A stretch of DNA of 64,000 nucleotides from Xanthobacter sp. NM-25 (GCF_022138605.1 NZ_JACBFS010000004.1:523414-587413); one strand, 5' to 3'. Shown: positions 1-10,732, counted from the stretch's first letter. Program-made: numbers and translations. Notes: generated from the letters alone by a model not told the origin.

Positions 1-1
1 C

Positions 2-745
2 TTCAACGCCCTGTTCCTGGCGATTAAGCGCGAGCGCTATGCCCTGCTGGCCTGCCTGGTCATCCTGTGCACCGGCGTACTGATGGCCGCCACGGCACTC
101 TACCTCACCGAACGCAATGTGCAGCCCGACAAGCTCGGCTCCATTCCAGAAGCCATGTGGTGGGCCATCACCACTCTCACCACGGTGGGCTACGGCGATG
201 TGGTGCCGGTCACGGTGGTGGGGCGGGTGATCGGAGGCATCACCATGGTGGCGGGGTTGATCATGCTGGCCCTGCCCATCGCCATCATCTCCAGCTCATT
301 CTCCGAGGTGATCTCCAAGCACAATTTCGTCGTCACCTTCTCCATGCTGTCCCGGCTGCCACCCTTCTCCGACCTCGCACCGCCGGTCCTGGGAGACCTC
401 CTGCCCCTGCTGAACTCGCGCAGCTTCGATCGCGGCCGCCAGGTGGTTCGCCCGGGCGACACCAGCCGCCGGGTGTTCGTGGTGCTGGAGGGGGAACTGG
501 AGGCCGCGGCGGCCGATGGGCCGATCCGCCTCGGGCCCGGCGATGTCTTCAGCGGCGCGCCGGACGTGACGGTTCCGGTGCGGGCGCTGAGCAAGAGCAA
601 GCTCCTGGCCATCGAAGAAGACGAGATGCAGATCCTGATGCTGCGCTATCCCGATGTCATCCAGCGCCTGGTGGAGATGGCGCAGAAGCCGACCGGCGGC
701 GCGGCCTTCCGCCGCCCCCCGCGCCATCGCAAGCCGCGATTGTAA
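2..745 (+). CDS. Cyclic-nucleotide-gated K+ channel, 3' part (MlotiK1-like)
   Basis: The open frame enters from the left edge, so the N-terminal transmembrane helices are missing. What is visible is a hydrophobic helix, a pore loop with the K+ selectivity filter TVGYGD, an inner pore helix (LIMLALPIAIISSSFSEV), and a C-terminal domain of about 120 residues with the RPGD...VFVVLEGELE...LGPGDVF pattern of a cyclic-nucleotide-binding fold. This pore-plus-CNB order is that of the prokaryotic six-helix channel MlotiK1 of Mesorhizobium. It would conduct K+ across the inner membrane, gated by cAMP binding. The gene is chromosomal and convergent with icd. Confidence in family is high; ligand gating is inferred from the family. 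Confidence 0.88.
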   Translation, partial: FNALFLAIKRERYALLACLVILCTGVLMAATALYLTERNVQPDKLGSIPEAMWWAITTLTTVGYGDVVPVTVVGRVIGGITMVAGLIMLALPIAIISSSFSEVISKHNFVVTFSMLSRLPPFSDLAPPVLGDLLPLLNSRSFDRGRQVVRPGDTSRRVFVVLEGELEAAAADGPIRLGPGDVFSGAPDVTVPVRALSKSKLLAIEEDEMQILMLRYPDVIQRLVEMAQKPTGGAAFRRPPRHRKPRL

Positions 746-790
746 AAGCCCGTGGCTGGTCCCTGGCCGCCCCACAGCCGCACAGCGCCA

Positions 791-828
791 GACAAAAGAA
801 AACCGCCGGCGCCCTCGGGCGCCGGCGG
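791..828 (-). terminator. Rho-independent terminator of icd
   Basis: A perfect GC-rich inverted repeat (12-base arms at 803-814 and 817-828) lies just downstream of the minus-strand icd stop. Read on the minus strand it is followed directly by GGTTTTCTTTTGTC, a U-rich tract. On the plus strand no T tract follows, so it should terminate icd rather than the convergent channel gene. Confidence 0.75.
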
Positions 829-858
829 CGGAACTCAACAGCAAACGCGCATGGCGCC

Positions 859-2073
859 TCAGGCCGCCATGGCCTTGTTGAGGTTTTCGGCGATCTTGTC
901 GAGGAAGCCGGTGGTGGAGAGCCACTTCTGATCGGCGCCCACCAGCAGGGCCAGATCCTTGGTCATGTAGCCGCTCTCGACGGTGTCCACGCAGACCTTT
1001 TCGAGGGTCTTGGAGAAGCTGGCCAGCTCTTCGTTGCCATCGAGCTTGGCGCGGTGGGCAAGGCCACGGGTCCAGGCGAAGATGGAGGCGATGGAGTTGG
1101 TGGAGGTCTCCTTGCCCTTCTGGTGCTCGCGATAGTGGCGGGTCACGGTGCCGTGGGCGGCTTCCGCTTCCACCGTCTTGCCATCGGGGGTCATGAGCAC
1201 GGAGGTCATCAGGCCCAGCGAGCCGAAGCCCTGCGCCACGATGTCGGACTGCACGTCGCCATCATAGTTCTTGCAGGCCCAGACATAGCCGCCGGACCAC
1301 TTCAGGGCCGAGGCCACCATGTCGTCGATCAGGCGGTGTTCATAGGTCAGGCCGCGCTTCTCGAACTCAGCCTTGAACTCTGCGTCGTAGATCTCCTGGA
1401 AGATGTCCTTGAAGCGCCCGTCATAGGCCTTCAGGATGGTGTTCTTCGTGGAGAGATAGACCGGATAGTTACGCATCAGGCCGTAGTTCAGCGACGCGCG
1501 GGCGAAATCGCGGATGGAGTCATCCAGATTGTACATGGCCATGGCCACGCCCGAACCCGGGAACTTGTAGACTTCCTTCTCGATCTTGGTGCCGTCCTCA
1601 CCCACGAAGGAGATGGTCAGCGTGCCCTTGCCCGGCACCTTGAAATCGGTGGCGCGGTACTGATCGCCGAAGGCGTGGCGGCCCACCACGATGGGCTGGG
1701 TCCAGCCCGGCACCAGGCGCGGCACGTTCTTGCAGATGATGGGTTCGCGGAAGATCACGCCGCCGAGAATGTTGCGGATGGTGCCGTTGGGCGACTTCCA
1801 CATCTCGTGCAGGTTGAACTCCTTCACCCGCGCTTCGTCCGGGGTGATGGTGGCGCATTTCACGCCGACGCCATACTGCTTGATCGCCTCGGCGGCCTCG
1901 ACGGTCACCTTGTCCTGGGTGGCGTCGCGGTTCTCGACCGACAGATCGTAATACTTGAGGTCGATGTCGAGATAGGGGTGGATCAGCTTGTCCTTGATGT
2001 ACTGCCAGATGATCCGGGTCATCTCGTCGCCGTCGAGCTCGACGACCGGATTAGCCACCTTGATCTTCGCCAT
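859..2073 (-). CDS. icd: NADP-dependent isocitrate dehydrogenase (404 aa)
   Basis: TCA-cycle enzyme that oxidatively decarboxylates isocitrate to 2-oxoglutarate with NADP+ and Mg2+ in the cytoplasm. The protein starts MAKIKVANPVVELDGDEMTR, the conserved N-terminus of the homodimeric eukaryote-like IDH type found in alphaproteobacteria, and carries the substrate loop SPNGTIRNILGG and the CKNVPRLVPGW segment. Length (404 aa) is normal. The frame is open for another 62 codons upstream, but the start at 2073 is chosen because homologs begin there and a GAAAGG ribosome site lies about 8 bases upstream. It is convergent with the K+ channel gene and ends in a strong hairpin terminator. Chromosomal housekeeping gene. 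Confidence 0.96.
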   Translation of the reverse strand: MAKIKVANPVVELDGDEMTRIIWQYIKDKLIHPYLDIDLKYYDLSVENRDATQDKVTVEAAEAIKQYGVGVKCATITPDEARVKEFNLHEMWKSPNGTIRNILGGVIFREPIICKNVPRLVPGWTQPIVVGRHAFGDQYRATDFKVPGKGTLTISFVGEDGTKIEKEVYKFPGSGVAMAMYNLDDSIRDFARASLNYGLMRNYPVYLSTKNTILKAYDGRFKDIFQEIYDAEFKAEFEKRGLTYEHRLIDDMVASALKWSGGYVWACKNYDGDVQSDIVAQGFGSLGLMTSVLMTPDGKTVEAEAAHGTVTRHYREHQKGKETSTNSIASIFAWTRGLAHRAKLDGNEELASFSKTLEKVCVDTVESGYMTKDLALLVGADQKWLSTTGFLDKIAENLNKAMAA

Positions 2074-2378
2074 GTGGACGACCTTTCGGGGTGCGCAGCG
2101 CGCGGAATGAATGTCCGGCAGAAGTTGCCGCAGGTCCACCAGCAGCGCGGCTCCCTGGAGTACGGCCCCCCGGGGTACGGCAGCCCACCGGGGATGCCGT
2201 TCCGCGTCTGGGAAGCCCTTGCGGCAATCCTCCCACGGCGCCGCTATACACCTGCACACCGAGCTAAGAAAGCGCCAATCCCATCACCTTTGGCATGAGA
2301 GGCGCGCGGCAGAGGCGCGCGGTCACGCGCTCGACGTGGCGGCGACGGTGTGCGACAGAGCGGCCGGAGAGGAACGTG

Positions 2379-3245
2379 ATGCCAGGATCTGGAACCGACA
2401 GTACCAAGCCATGGGTCACCGGCGGGCCGGTGGTGATCCTCGTGGAACCCCAGCTGGGGCAGAATGTGGGCTCGGCCGCGCGGGCCATGGGCAATTTCGG
2501 CCTGTCGCGCCTGCGCCTCGTCAACCCGCGCGAAGGCTGGCCCAATGAGCAGGCTCGCATCTTCAGCGCCGGCGCGGACCGAATCCTCCAGGGGGTGGAG
2601 GTCTATCCCGATCTGCGCGCCGCCCTGGCCGATGTGAATTATGCCATCGCCGCCACCGCCCGCGAGCGCGGCATGGCCAAGCCCGTGCTGGGGGCGGACG
2701 GCGCCGTCGCCGATGCCGCCCGCCGCCTGGTTCAGGGCGCCGAGGTGGCGCTGGTGTTCGGCCGCGAGCGGACGGGGCTTTATACCGAGGAGGTGTCGCT
2801 GTGCGATGCCATCCTCACTTTGCCGGTCAACCCCGCCTTCGCCTCGCTCAATCTCGCCACCTGCGTGGCGGTGACGGGCTATGAATGGTCGAAACTGGCC
2901 AGCGCCGGTGCCCTGCCCTTCGCCCCGCCGGAAAAATCACCTCTGGCCGACAAGGGCGACCTGTTCGCCTTTTTCGATCATCTGGAAGGGGCGTTGGAGG
3001 AGGCCGGCTTCTTCCGCTCGCCGGAAAAGCGCCCCTCCACCACCCGCAATATCCGCAACATTTTCCACCGGCTCGGCCTCACCCGGCAGGATCTCGCCAC
3101 CCTGCATGGCGCCATCACCGCGCTGGTGGAAGGCCGGGAAGGCCGCGAGGCGCGCAAGGCCCGCCACAATGCGGAAGCCGCCGCGCGGCGGGCCGAGAAG
3201 ACCGCCACCGGCATCCCCGCCAAGCCCCCGCACGACGCCCCCTGA
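2379..3245 (+). CDS. trmJ: TrmJ-type tRNA 2'-O-methyltransferase (288 aa)
   Basis: SPOUT-class RNA methyltransferase that by family methylates the ribose of tRNA nucleotide 32 using S-adenosylmethionine. The N-terminus PVVILVEPQLGQNVGSAARA and the C-terminal trefoil-knot segment (LVFGRERTGLYTEEV, then a SLNLATCVAV stretch) are diagnostic of the TrmH/TrmJ family. The C-terminal tail is Lys/Arg/Ala-rich, as in many alphaproteobacterial versions. The start at 2379 follows a GGAGAGGAAC ribosome site; an in-frame ATG at 2295 would add 28 Arg-rich residues without family support. Divergent from icd. TrmJ versus another TrmH-family member cannot be fully separated by eye. Confidence 0.85.
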   Translation: MPGSGTDSTKPWVTGGPVVILVEPQLGQNVGSAARAMGNFGLSRLRLVNPREGWPNEQARIFSAGADRILQGVEVYPDLRAALADVNYAIAATARERGMAKPVLGADGAVADAARRLVQGAEVALVFGRERTGLYTEEVSLCDAILTLPVNPAFASLNLATCVAVTGYEWSKLASAGALPFAPPEKSPLADKGDLFAFFDHLEGALEEAGFFRSPEKRPSTTRNIRNIFHRLGLTRQDLATLHGAITALVEGREGREARKARHNAEAAARRAEKTATGIPAKPPHDAP

Positions 3246-3692
3246 CGGCCGGCGCCCGGCACCGGGCGCGCCCGCCATCGGTTCACAGCCGCCTGAGCCG
3301 GGTCACCTGGCCGGGGCTGTCTGGCCGGGGTTGTCTGGCACCCCTGCCTGGCAGGGCGACTTGGCAGGGCGACTTGGCAGCACGACATGGCCCCGATCAC
3401 TTCCCCCCGTCCCTCGCCGCCGGCCCCTCGGCCGCCGGCCAGCGTCATCCACAGCCTTGATGCCGATGGTCGGCGTGCCTTCTTTGCAAGCGCGCCAGCT
3501 CTGCAAAACCATAAGCCACAACGCTTTGCACACTCGCATGCGAATGGCGGCGGCCCCTCATCCACAGGCGGGTGGGGTGAGACATGGCTGCCATGACATT
3601 TTTTTGGCAGCGAGCCCTTTCCTTCCACGAGGGGCATTGCTACATACGCCTCACCGATCGACGGCGCAGCCACTTCAACCGATCGGCCTTGA
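3246..3692. other. Intergenic region before tRNA-fMet with short tandem repeats
   Basis: No convincing gene in these 447 bases. It contains two short tandem duplications: a 14-base unit (TGGCCGGGGCTGTC, then a one-base variant) at 3308-3335 and a 13-base unit (GGCAGGGCGACTT) twice at 3350-3375. A 7-base inverted repeat with a T-rich loop lies at 3587-3611. The tRNA promoter should lie in the last 100 bases, but I cannot point to clear -35/-10 boxes. Confidence 0.6.
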
Positions 3693-5483
<1,791 letters not shown>

Positions 5484-5494
5484 GAACCAGCCCC

Positions 5495-5728
5495 TCATTC
5501 CGGGAGGCGATCGTCGGTTTCTCGCTTCCCACTCCCTTCAATGAAGTCCTTCGCGGCCTGTCGCGCAAGCAGACGGACCAGCTCGACAAGCCGCGGATCC
5601 GGCCTCGCAGGATCAAAAGCGGTCGGACGCTGAGCCGGTTCGAGAACCAGCCGTGTCCTCTCCGCTGTCGTTGCTCTTCGCTTTCCTGCCACGGCATCCC
5701 CGCCATCGGGCGGACCCAGTCGCCCCAC
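5495..5728 (-). CDS. Small hypothetical protein upstream of the recombinase
   Basis: 77 codons ending 11 bases before the recombinase start, so probably translationally coupled. The C-terminal half (FDPARPDPRLVELVRLLARQ then AAKDFIEG) forms one amphipathic helix and resembles small proteins often found directly before serine recombinases in alphaproteobacteria; that comparison is from memory. The N-terminal half has low complexity and the true start may lie further in. Function unknown; a recombination accessory role is only a guess from position. Confidence 0.5.
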   Translation of the reverse strand: MGRLGPPDGGDAVAGKRRATTAERTRLVLEPAQRPTAFDPARPDPRLVELVRLLARQAAKDFIEGSGKRETDDRLPE

Positions 5729-6015
5729 GCGAAGAGTGGGACGAGAACCAGTGGCTGAGAATGCGAAATCGCGGCCATTTCAACGACCTCAGACGTAGTG
5801 TGCCGCTCGTCGTCGTAACCCGTCGTAGACGATCGCACTATGTGCGGCGGAACAAGCGAACCTCAGCGTAATAATACTTGAAAATCGCGGACTGCGAATC
5901 CCCAAAACTCGCCGATTTCCAAAGAAAATCAACGCCCCTTCAATCTCGGTGTCCGCCGTCGCGCGCTAGCTTGAACTTGGCTGTATCCGATGTGGGGAGA
6001 GATGGTCTCGGCCAT
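5729..6015. other. Intergenic region between recombinase and parB units
   Basis: Divergent intergenic stretch between the minus-strand recombinase unit and the plus-strand ParB gene. AT content rises around 5860-5930. I see no convincing gene or clean palindrome here. Promoters for both directions should lie in this stretch or in the leader that follows. Confidence 0.4.
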
Positions 6016-6231
6016 CTCTCCCCCGCGACTGCCGCCTGCGCCATGGCAGAGCCGCGCGCTCTCAGGGCGGCACAGAACCACAACAGCCAACACTATTTCG
6101 ATCCACCCCGCTCGCCGCGCAGCCCGACCATGCTCGCCGGCAGCCGCCCCTCTCTCTGCCGAGCGCTCACGCGCCCCCGGGAGGCATGTCGGGGACATGC
6201 CTCCGGCATTGACGGAGAAAGGATCGGACCC
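6016..6231 (+). promoter_or_regulatory. Duplicated ~216-base leader, copy A (before ParB)
   Basis: This leader closely matches 11851-12067, which precedes an unrelated gene (DUF932). Shared blocks include GCCGCCTGCGCCATGGCAG, CATGCTCGCCGGCA and GCTCACGCGCCCCCGG, then a hairpin and GAAAGGATC before the start codon. The hairpin is AGGCATGTC-GGG-GACATGCCT (6182-6202); in copy B the arms are identical but the loop is one base longer. Conserved arms with a variable loop favour an RNA hairpin, though a dyad bound by a protein is also possible. It ends 29 bases before the start codon, close to the ribosome site. Confidence 0.7.
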
Positions 6232-8454
6232 ATGGCTAGGACTGCAAGGAAGACCAAGGTTGCCGCTGGTGCGGCGGAAGCGGTTGCGGAAGCGGAAGCC
6301 CACGCCGTCCCGGAAGTGGTCGCCGTGCCGGCGACCACCGAGGCCGGCGCGGCTTCGCAGGCCGGAAGAGGCGCAGAGACGACCACCCCCGCCGCCAGCG
6401 GCGAGACGGCTTTCATTCCGCTCAACAAGCTCAAGAAGTCCCCGCGCAATGCGCGGAGGACCCCGCATAGTCCGGCGACCATCGAGGCACTGGCGGCCAG
6501 CATCGCCGCCAAGGGCATGCTGCACAATCTCGTGGTGGAGCCCGAGCTTGACGCGGCGGGCGAGCCCACCGGCTCCTATTTCGTCACGGTCGGGGAAGGC
6601 CGCAGGCTGGCCCTGCTTCTGCGCGCCAAGCGCAAGGAGATCAGGAAGACGGAGCCGGTGCGCTGCGTCATCGACACGGCGAACGACCCGCACGAGATCA
6701 GCTTGGACGAGAACGTCACCCGCGAGGCGATGCACCCGGCCGACCAGTTCGAGGCGTTCCGCGAGCTTGCGGAACATCGCGGATGGGGCGCGGAGGACAT
6801 CGCCGCCCGCTTCGGCGTCACCGCGCAGGTGGTGCGCCAGCGCCTGCGGCTCGGCGCGGTCAGCGCCAAGTTGTTGCAGGTGTACCGCGACGGTGGCTTG
6901 AACCTCGACCAGTTGATGGCCTTCGCCATCACCGAGGACCATGCCCGGCAGGAGCAGGTTTTTGAAAACCTTCTCCACAACCGCGAGCCGTGGATCATCC
7001 GCCGCGACCTGACGAAGACCAATGTGGCGGCGACGGATCGGCGCGCGATCTTTATCGGCCCGGAAGCCTACGCCGAGGCGGGCGGCACCATCCTGCGCGA
7101 CCTGTTCACGGAGGATCGCGGCGGCTATTTCGAGGGTGCCGCGCTACTGGACCGGCTCGTCATCGAGAAGCTGGAAGCCATCGCCGCCGAGGTTCAGGCG
7201 GCGGAGGGCTGGAGTTGGGTCTCGGTCCATATCGACTACCCGCACGGCAACGGCATGCGCCGCGCCTATCCGCAGCCGGTGGACCTGCCCGAGGACGAGG
7301 AAGCCGCCTACGCCGCCGCGCAAGAGGAATACAACCGCCTGTCGGAGGAATGGGACGGCGCGGACGAACTCCCCCCGGAGGCGGACGAGCGGTTCGGGGA
7401 GCTTGAGGCGGAAATGGAGCGCGTCGACGCTCTGAGGCGTGCCTATGATCCCGACGACATCGCGCGCGGCGGCGTCTTCGTCGTGCTCGCTCATGACGGA
7501 AGCACCCGCATCGAGCGCGGTTTCGTCCGTCCCGAGGACGAGAAGCCCGAGACGGAAGCCGAGGACGGCGACGCCGTGAGCGATGGCGTTCGCGTCACCG
7601 AGGATGGCGAGATCATCGAGGACGGCGAACTTGACGAGGAAGGGAACCACGTTTCCGCCCTCGAACCGGAGGACGAGGACGCCGGGGATGCGGGCAAGCC
7701 GCTCTCCGACCTTCTCGTGCGCGACCTCACGGCCCACCGCACGCTCGGCGTGCGTCTCGCCCTTGGCGAACAGCCGGACATGGCGTTTATCGCCGTCACC
7801 CATGCCCTTGCCGCGCAGACCTTCTATCGCGGCTCGGATGCCACCTGCCTCGACATCCGTCCGAGCAGTCCGCACCTTGGCGGGCATGCGGACGGCATCG
7901 AGGACACCGCCCCGGCGAAGGCGCTGGCGGATCGTCATGCCGGCTGGCAGGCGGATATGCCGCGCGACGTGGCCGACCTGTGGGGCTTCATCGCCGCGCT
8001 GGATCAGGCGAGCGTGCTGGCGCTGTTCGCACATTGCGCCTCACTCACCGTCAATGCGGTGAAGCAGCCTTGGGAGCGCAAGCCGCGCGCCCATGAGACC
8101 GCCGACCGGCTGGCGACGGGTCTCGCCCTCGACATGGCGGCGCACTGGACGCCCACGGCGCGGAGCTATTTCAGCCGCGTGACCAAGGCGCACATTGTCG
8201 CCGCCGTGCGGGAAGCCGTCAGCGACGAGGCAGCGGAGCGGATCGCCGGCATGAAGAAGCAGCCCATGGCGGAAGCCGCCGAGCAGCTTGTCGCTGCCAC
8301 CGGCTGGCTCCCGCCGCTCCTGCGAACCGAGCGGCCGGCTTGGCTGGACGAACCGGAAGCCGAGGCCGAAGCGGTCATGGAGGCCCCGACCGCCGCTGCC
8401 GACGATGCCGGCACGGCCGAGGACGCCAGAGCCGTCAACCACGTCGCCGAGTGA
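6232..8454 (+). CDS. ParB/Srx-domain protein with acidic middle region (740 aa)
   Basis: Cytoplasmic ParB-family protein of the ICE. After an Ala-rich N-terminus, residues about 60-170 form the ParB/Srx domain (FIPLNKLKKSPRNARR, TIEALAASIAAKGMLHNLVV, GEGRRLALL, LDENVTREAMHPADQFEAF), followed by an HTH (WGAEDIAARFGVTAQVVRQR). The middle (about 370-490) is very acidic and the C-terminus is a conserved region of unknown role. At 740 aa it is much longer than a partition ParB (about 300 aa) and no parA is adjacent, so a nuclease or regulatory role common to such ICE proteins is as likely as segregation. The frame is open upstream, but the start at 6232 follows GGAGAAAGGAT and comes right after the duplicated leader. 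Confidence 0.88.
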   Translation: MARTARKTKVAAGAAEAVAEAEAHAVPEVVAVPATTEAGAASQAGRGAETTTPAASGETAFIPLNKLKKSPRNARRTPHSPATIEALAASIAAKGMLHNLVVEPELDAAGEPTGSYFVTVGEGRRLALLLRAKRKEIRKTEPVRCVIDTANDPHEISLDENVTREAMHPADQFEAFRELAEHRGWGAEDIAARFGVTAQVVRQRLRLGAVSAKLLQVYRDGGLNLDQLMAFAITEDHARQEQVFENLLHNREPWIIRRDLTKTNVAATDRRAIFIGPEAYAEAGGTILRDLFTEDRGGYFEGAALLDRLVIEKLEAIAAEVQAAEGWSWVSVHIDYPHGNGMRRAYPQPVDLPEDEEAAYAAAQEEYNRLSEEWDGADELPPEADERFGELEAEMERVDALRRAYDPDDIARGGVFVVLAHDGSTRIERGFVRPEDEKPETEAEDGDAVSDGVRVTEDGEIIEDGELDEEGNHVSALEPEDEDAGDAGKPLSDLLVRDLTAHRTLGVRLALGEQPDMAFIAVTHALAAQTFYRGSDATCLDIRPSSPHLGGHADGIEDTAPAKALADRHAGWQADMPRDVADLWGFIAALDQASVLALFAHCASLTVNAVKQPWERKPRAHETADRLATGLALDMAAHWTPTARSYFSRVTKAHIVAAVREAVSDEAAERIAGMKKQPMAEAAEQLVAATGWLPPLLRTERPAWLDEPEAEAEAVMEAPTAAADDAGTAEDARAVNHVAE

Positions 8455-8460
8455 GCCCAC

Positions 8461-8545
8461 GGCCGGAGCCGCCGCCTGCGGCTCCGGCCAGCCTCCCGGC
8501 AGCCCCGAGAATTTTCCGGCCGCGCCGTCACGGCGCGGCCGGAAA
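8461..8545. repeat. Two strong hairpins downstream of parB
   Basis: Two perfect inverted repeats fill the gap before the next gene: 12-base arms GGCCGGAGCCGC/GCGGCTCCGGCC at 8461-8489, and 15-base arms at 8515-8529 and 8531-8545 with a one-base apex. Neither is followed by a T tract, so they could slow or protect transcripts rather than terminate classically. Confidence 0.6.
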
Positions 8546-8577
8546 CCTCGATAGCCCCACTACCTGGAACCGGACCC

Positions 8578-8916
8578 ATGAAAACCGAGAGCGAGCAGCG
8601 GGCCACGCTGGCCCGCATGGAAAGGGCGCGCGCCGAAACCGAGCGCCACCTTGCCATCATCGAACGGCAGATCGCCGGCCGCGCCGAGCGCATCGCCATG
8701 AGCACCCATGTCCAGACCCGGCGCTTCGGACGCGCGACCTCCCGATGGAACCCCGCCGACGAGCGTCGTTGTCAGGAGACGCTTGCCACGCTGCGCTTCG
8801 AGCGGCGCGCCGAGATCGAGGCGCTCGCGCGCAAGCTGGCGCGGCAGGCCGGCGCCATTGCCGCCTTCCGCCTGCGCCACGGGCTCGACGCGGCAACGGG
8901 GGAGTTGGCGTCATGA
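8578..8916 (+). CDS. Hypothetical coiled-coil protein (112 aa)
   Basis: Function unknown. The protein is highly charged and helical, with likely coiled coil at residues 1-40 and 65-100 (MKTESEQRATLARMERARAE, then FERRAEIEALARKLARQ). The stop overlaps the start of the DUF2958 gene as ATGA, so the two are translationally coupled. The small helical ORF next to DUF2958 suggests an ICE accessory cassette. It is a real gene by codon periodicity and coupling; no catalytic motif is visible. Confidence 0.7.
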   Translation: MKTESEQRATLARMERARAETERHLAIIERQIAGRAERIAMSTHVQTRRFGRATSRWNPADERRCQETLATLRFERRAEIEALARKLARQAGAIAAFRLRHGLDAATGELAS

Positions 8917-9284
8917 CCCCGCGTGTCCCCCGCACCGAGCCGCTGATCCCCGATGACCTGCGCGATCGGCTCATCGAGAACGGCTGCGTCAGCGAGGAAC
9001 GCGACGGCTTCGACCCGTTCCCGGTGGTCAAGCTGTTCACCCCCGACGCCGGAGCCACATGGCTCATCGCCGAAGCCTATGCCGAGGATGGGGACCTCCG
9101 GCTGTTCGGCCTGATGGACCTCGGCCTCGGCAGTCCCGAACTCGGCTACGCTATGTTGTCCGAGATCGAGGATGCGCGCGGCAAGCTCGGCCTGCCAGTC
9201 GAGCGCGACCTGTATTTCAAGGCCGAGCATCGCCTCAGCACCTATGCCAAGATCGCCCACCGTGCCGGCATGATCGTCACCTGA
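8913..9284 (+). CDS. DUF2958 domain protein (123 aa)
   Basis: The whole protein fits the DUF2958 family: an N-terminal LIPDDLRDRLIENG, then PVVKLFTPDAGATWLIAE, LRLFGLMDLGLGSPELGY and LPVERDLYFKAEHRLSTYAK. Members are small cytoplasmic proteins carried by plasmids and ICEs, with no known activity. The start at 8913 overlaps the stop of the upstream coiled-coil gene (ATGA). The frame is open further upstream, but that part lies over the previous gene in another frame. No catalytic residue can be assigned. Confidence 0.85.
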   Translation: MTPRVPRTEPLIPDDLRDRLIENGCVSEERDGFDPFPVVKLFTPDAGATWLIAEAYAEDGDLRLFGLMDLGLGSPELGYAMLSEIEDARGKLGLPVERDLYFKAEHRLSTYAKIAHRAGMIVT

Positions 9285-9351
9285 ACCGGCGTTCCGGAGG
9301 CGATGGACCCGCCGTCGCCTCCGGACTGCCCGCAACCAAAGGGGGCCGTAC

Positions 9352-9753
9352 GTGTTCCTCGTCATCGTCATGGCCGTGGCGTTCACCGTCATGCTGTGCG
9401 GGCTCGCCTATTCGCTGGCGACCTACGCGCTGCCCTTCATGGTCACGCTCGCCGCCGCGCGCTTCGCCTACGCCACCGGGGCCGGGCTGGTCGGCGCGGT
9501 CGTGGTCGGCCTCGCCACCGGAGCCGCAGCCTTCGGCATTCTCGCGACCCTGTTCGCCACCGTTCGAGCGCCGATCCTGCGGATAGCCCTCGCCACGATC
9601 TTCGCCGTTCCCGCCGCCGCGGCGGGTTACGCGCTCGTGCATGGCGTGACCCATGACGCCATCCCTTCGGACATCTGGCGGCAAGTCTTCCGCATCGCCG
9701 GTGGCGCGTGTGTCGGCCTGTCGGCGCTCGCACGGCTGGGCACGCCGCCGTAG
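9352..9753 (+). CDS. Small multi-pass membrane protein (133 aa)
   Basis: GTG start after an AAAGGGGG ribosome site. The sequence is almost entirely hydrophobic, with about four membrane segments (near residues 1-20, 22-40, 43-68 and 75-95) and a short soluble tail. It is rich in Ala/Gly/Val. No family is recognised. It sits among ICE accessory genes (DUF2958 upstream), and a surface or entry-related role would be speculation. Confidence 0.65.
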   Translation: MFLVIVMAVAFTVMLCGLAYSLATYALPFMVTLAAARFAYATGAGLVGAVVVGLATGAAAFGILATLFATVRAPILRIALATIFAVPAAAAGYALVHGVTHDAIPSDIWRQVFRIAGGACVGLSALARLGTPP

Positions 9754-9916
9754 CAGGCCGCACAACCCGGTGGGCTCCATTCTGTGTGACGATCCCTTCT
9801 ATGGCCGGAGCCCGGACGTCGAGGCTCTTGTGCTGCAACAAGCCGACCCCCAAAACTGCCGCAGGTTGTGGGAGTTTTGCGATACCTCTGCCGAGCCACG
9901 GGAAATGCGGGCTTTG

Positions 9917-10480
9917 ATGAATAGGCGCATATTGATTTCAGGATGCTCAGGTGGTGGAAAATCAACACTTCTCGCTGAACTCGCCTCGCGAGGCTTTTCA
10001 GTCGTAGAGGAACCCGGACGCCGAATCGTCAAGCAAGAGCTTGAGCGCAACGGCAATGCCTTGCCTTGGATTGACATGGTGGCATTTGCACGCCGAGCGA
10101 TCGAGGTCGCGATAGAGGATCATGTTGCAGCTTCGTCGCAGCCCGGCTGGACGTTCTTCGATCGAGGGCTTGTTGATGCTGCTGCCGCGCTTCAACATGC
10201 GACTGGCGGGCCGCTCCAAGAGGAACTGATCGCCGCCAACCGCTATCACGAGCGGGTATTCCTTGCTTCTCCTTGGCCAGAAATCTACTGCGCCGATCCA
10301 GAGCGCCGACATGGCTTTGACGACGCGGTTGCCGAATACGATCGGCTTGCGACACTTCTACCGATGCTCGGCTATGAAATCCTGATACTGCCGAATGTGC
10401 CGGTCCGCGAGCGGGCGAATTTCATTCTCGAGCACCTGCCCGTACCCGGATCGAACTCGTTGGCGTCCCGCAAACCCTAA
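9917..10480 (+). CDS. AAA family ATPase / kinase-like P-loop protein
   Basis: P-loop protein of about 187 aa. The Walker A is ISGCSGGGKST near the N-terminus, followed by LLAELASRGFSVVEEPGRRI, the layout of small AAA_28-type nucleotide-binding proteins. A DRGLVD motif near residue 85 and a C-terminal LPNVPVRERANFILE complete it. Substrate unknown; some relatives resemble nucleotide or small-molecule kinases. The start is ambiguous between 9905 and 9917, neither with a strong ribosome site; I chose 9917 because the P-loop family begins just before the first strand. Base composition is less GC-rich than its neighbours, suggesting later arrival. Confidence 0.7.
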   Translation: MNRRILISGCSGGGKSTLLAELASRGFSVVEEPGRRIVKQELERNGNALPWIDMVAFARRAIEVAIEDHVAASSQPGWTFFDRGLVDAAAALQHATGGPLQEELIAANRYHERVFLASPWPEIYCADPERRHGFDDAVAEYDRLATLLPMLGYEILILPNVPVRERANFILEHLPVPGSNSLASRKP

Positions 10481-10732
10481 GTATTGCGGTGATATTCCCG
10501 GCGTTGATCTTTTCAGGGCAAATCTGTCGCAACCATTCAGGTGCAGAAAGAGAGGGCTGAGAGATTGGGCGCGCCGGCCTGCGGCCGGCCGGGCTCTACT
10601 CGCGGCAGGCCGCTCCCCGAGCCGGCAACGCCGTCTCGGCCTTCGGTCACGATCTCTCGCGCAAGAGGGCGGCGGCGGGCATTCCCACCGACGACGCCCC
10701 ACCGGACGACCGGGCTCCCCCGAGGGGTGGGA

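Noticed and set aside
67..2298. Very long open frame on the plus strand across the channel and icd genes
   Set aside because: It is a shadow of icd (minus strand) in GC-rich DNA; the translation is Gly/His/Arg-rich with no family signal.
9331..9340. CCCGCAACCA match to the tRNA end as a possible right att site
   Set aside because: Only ten bases match, inside the ICE front half, with no flanking similarity to 3759-3782; chance in GC-rich sequence.
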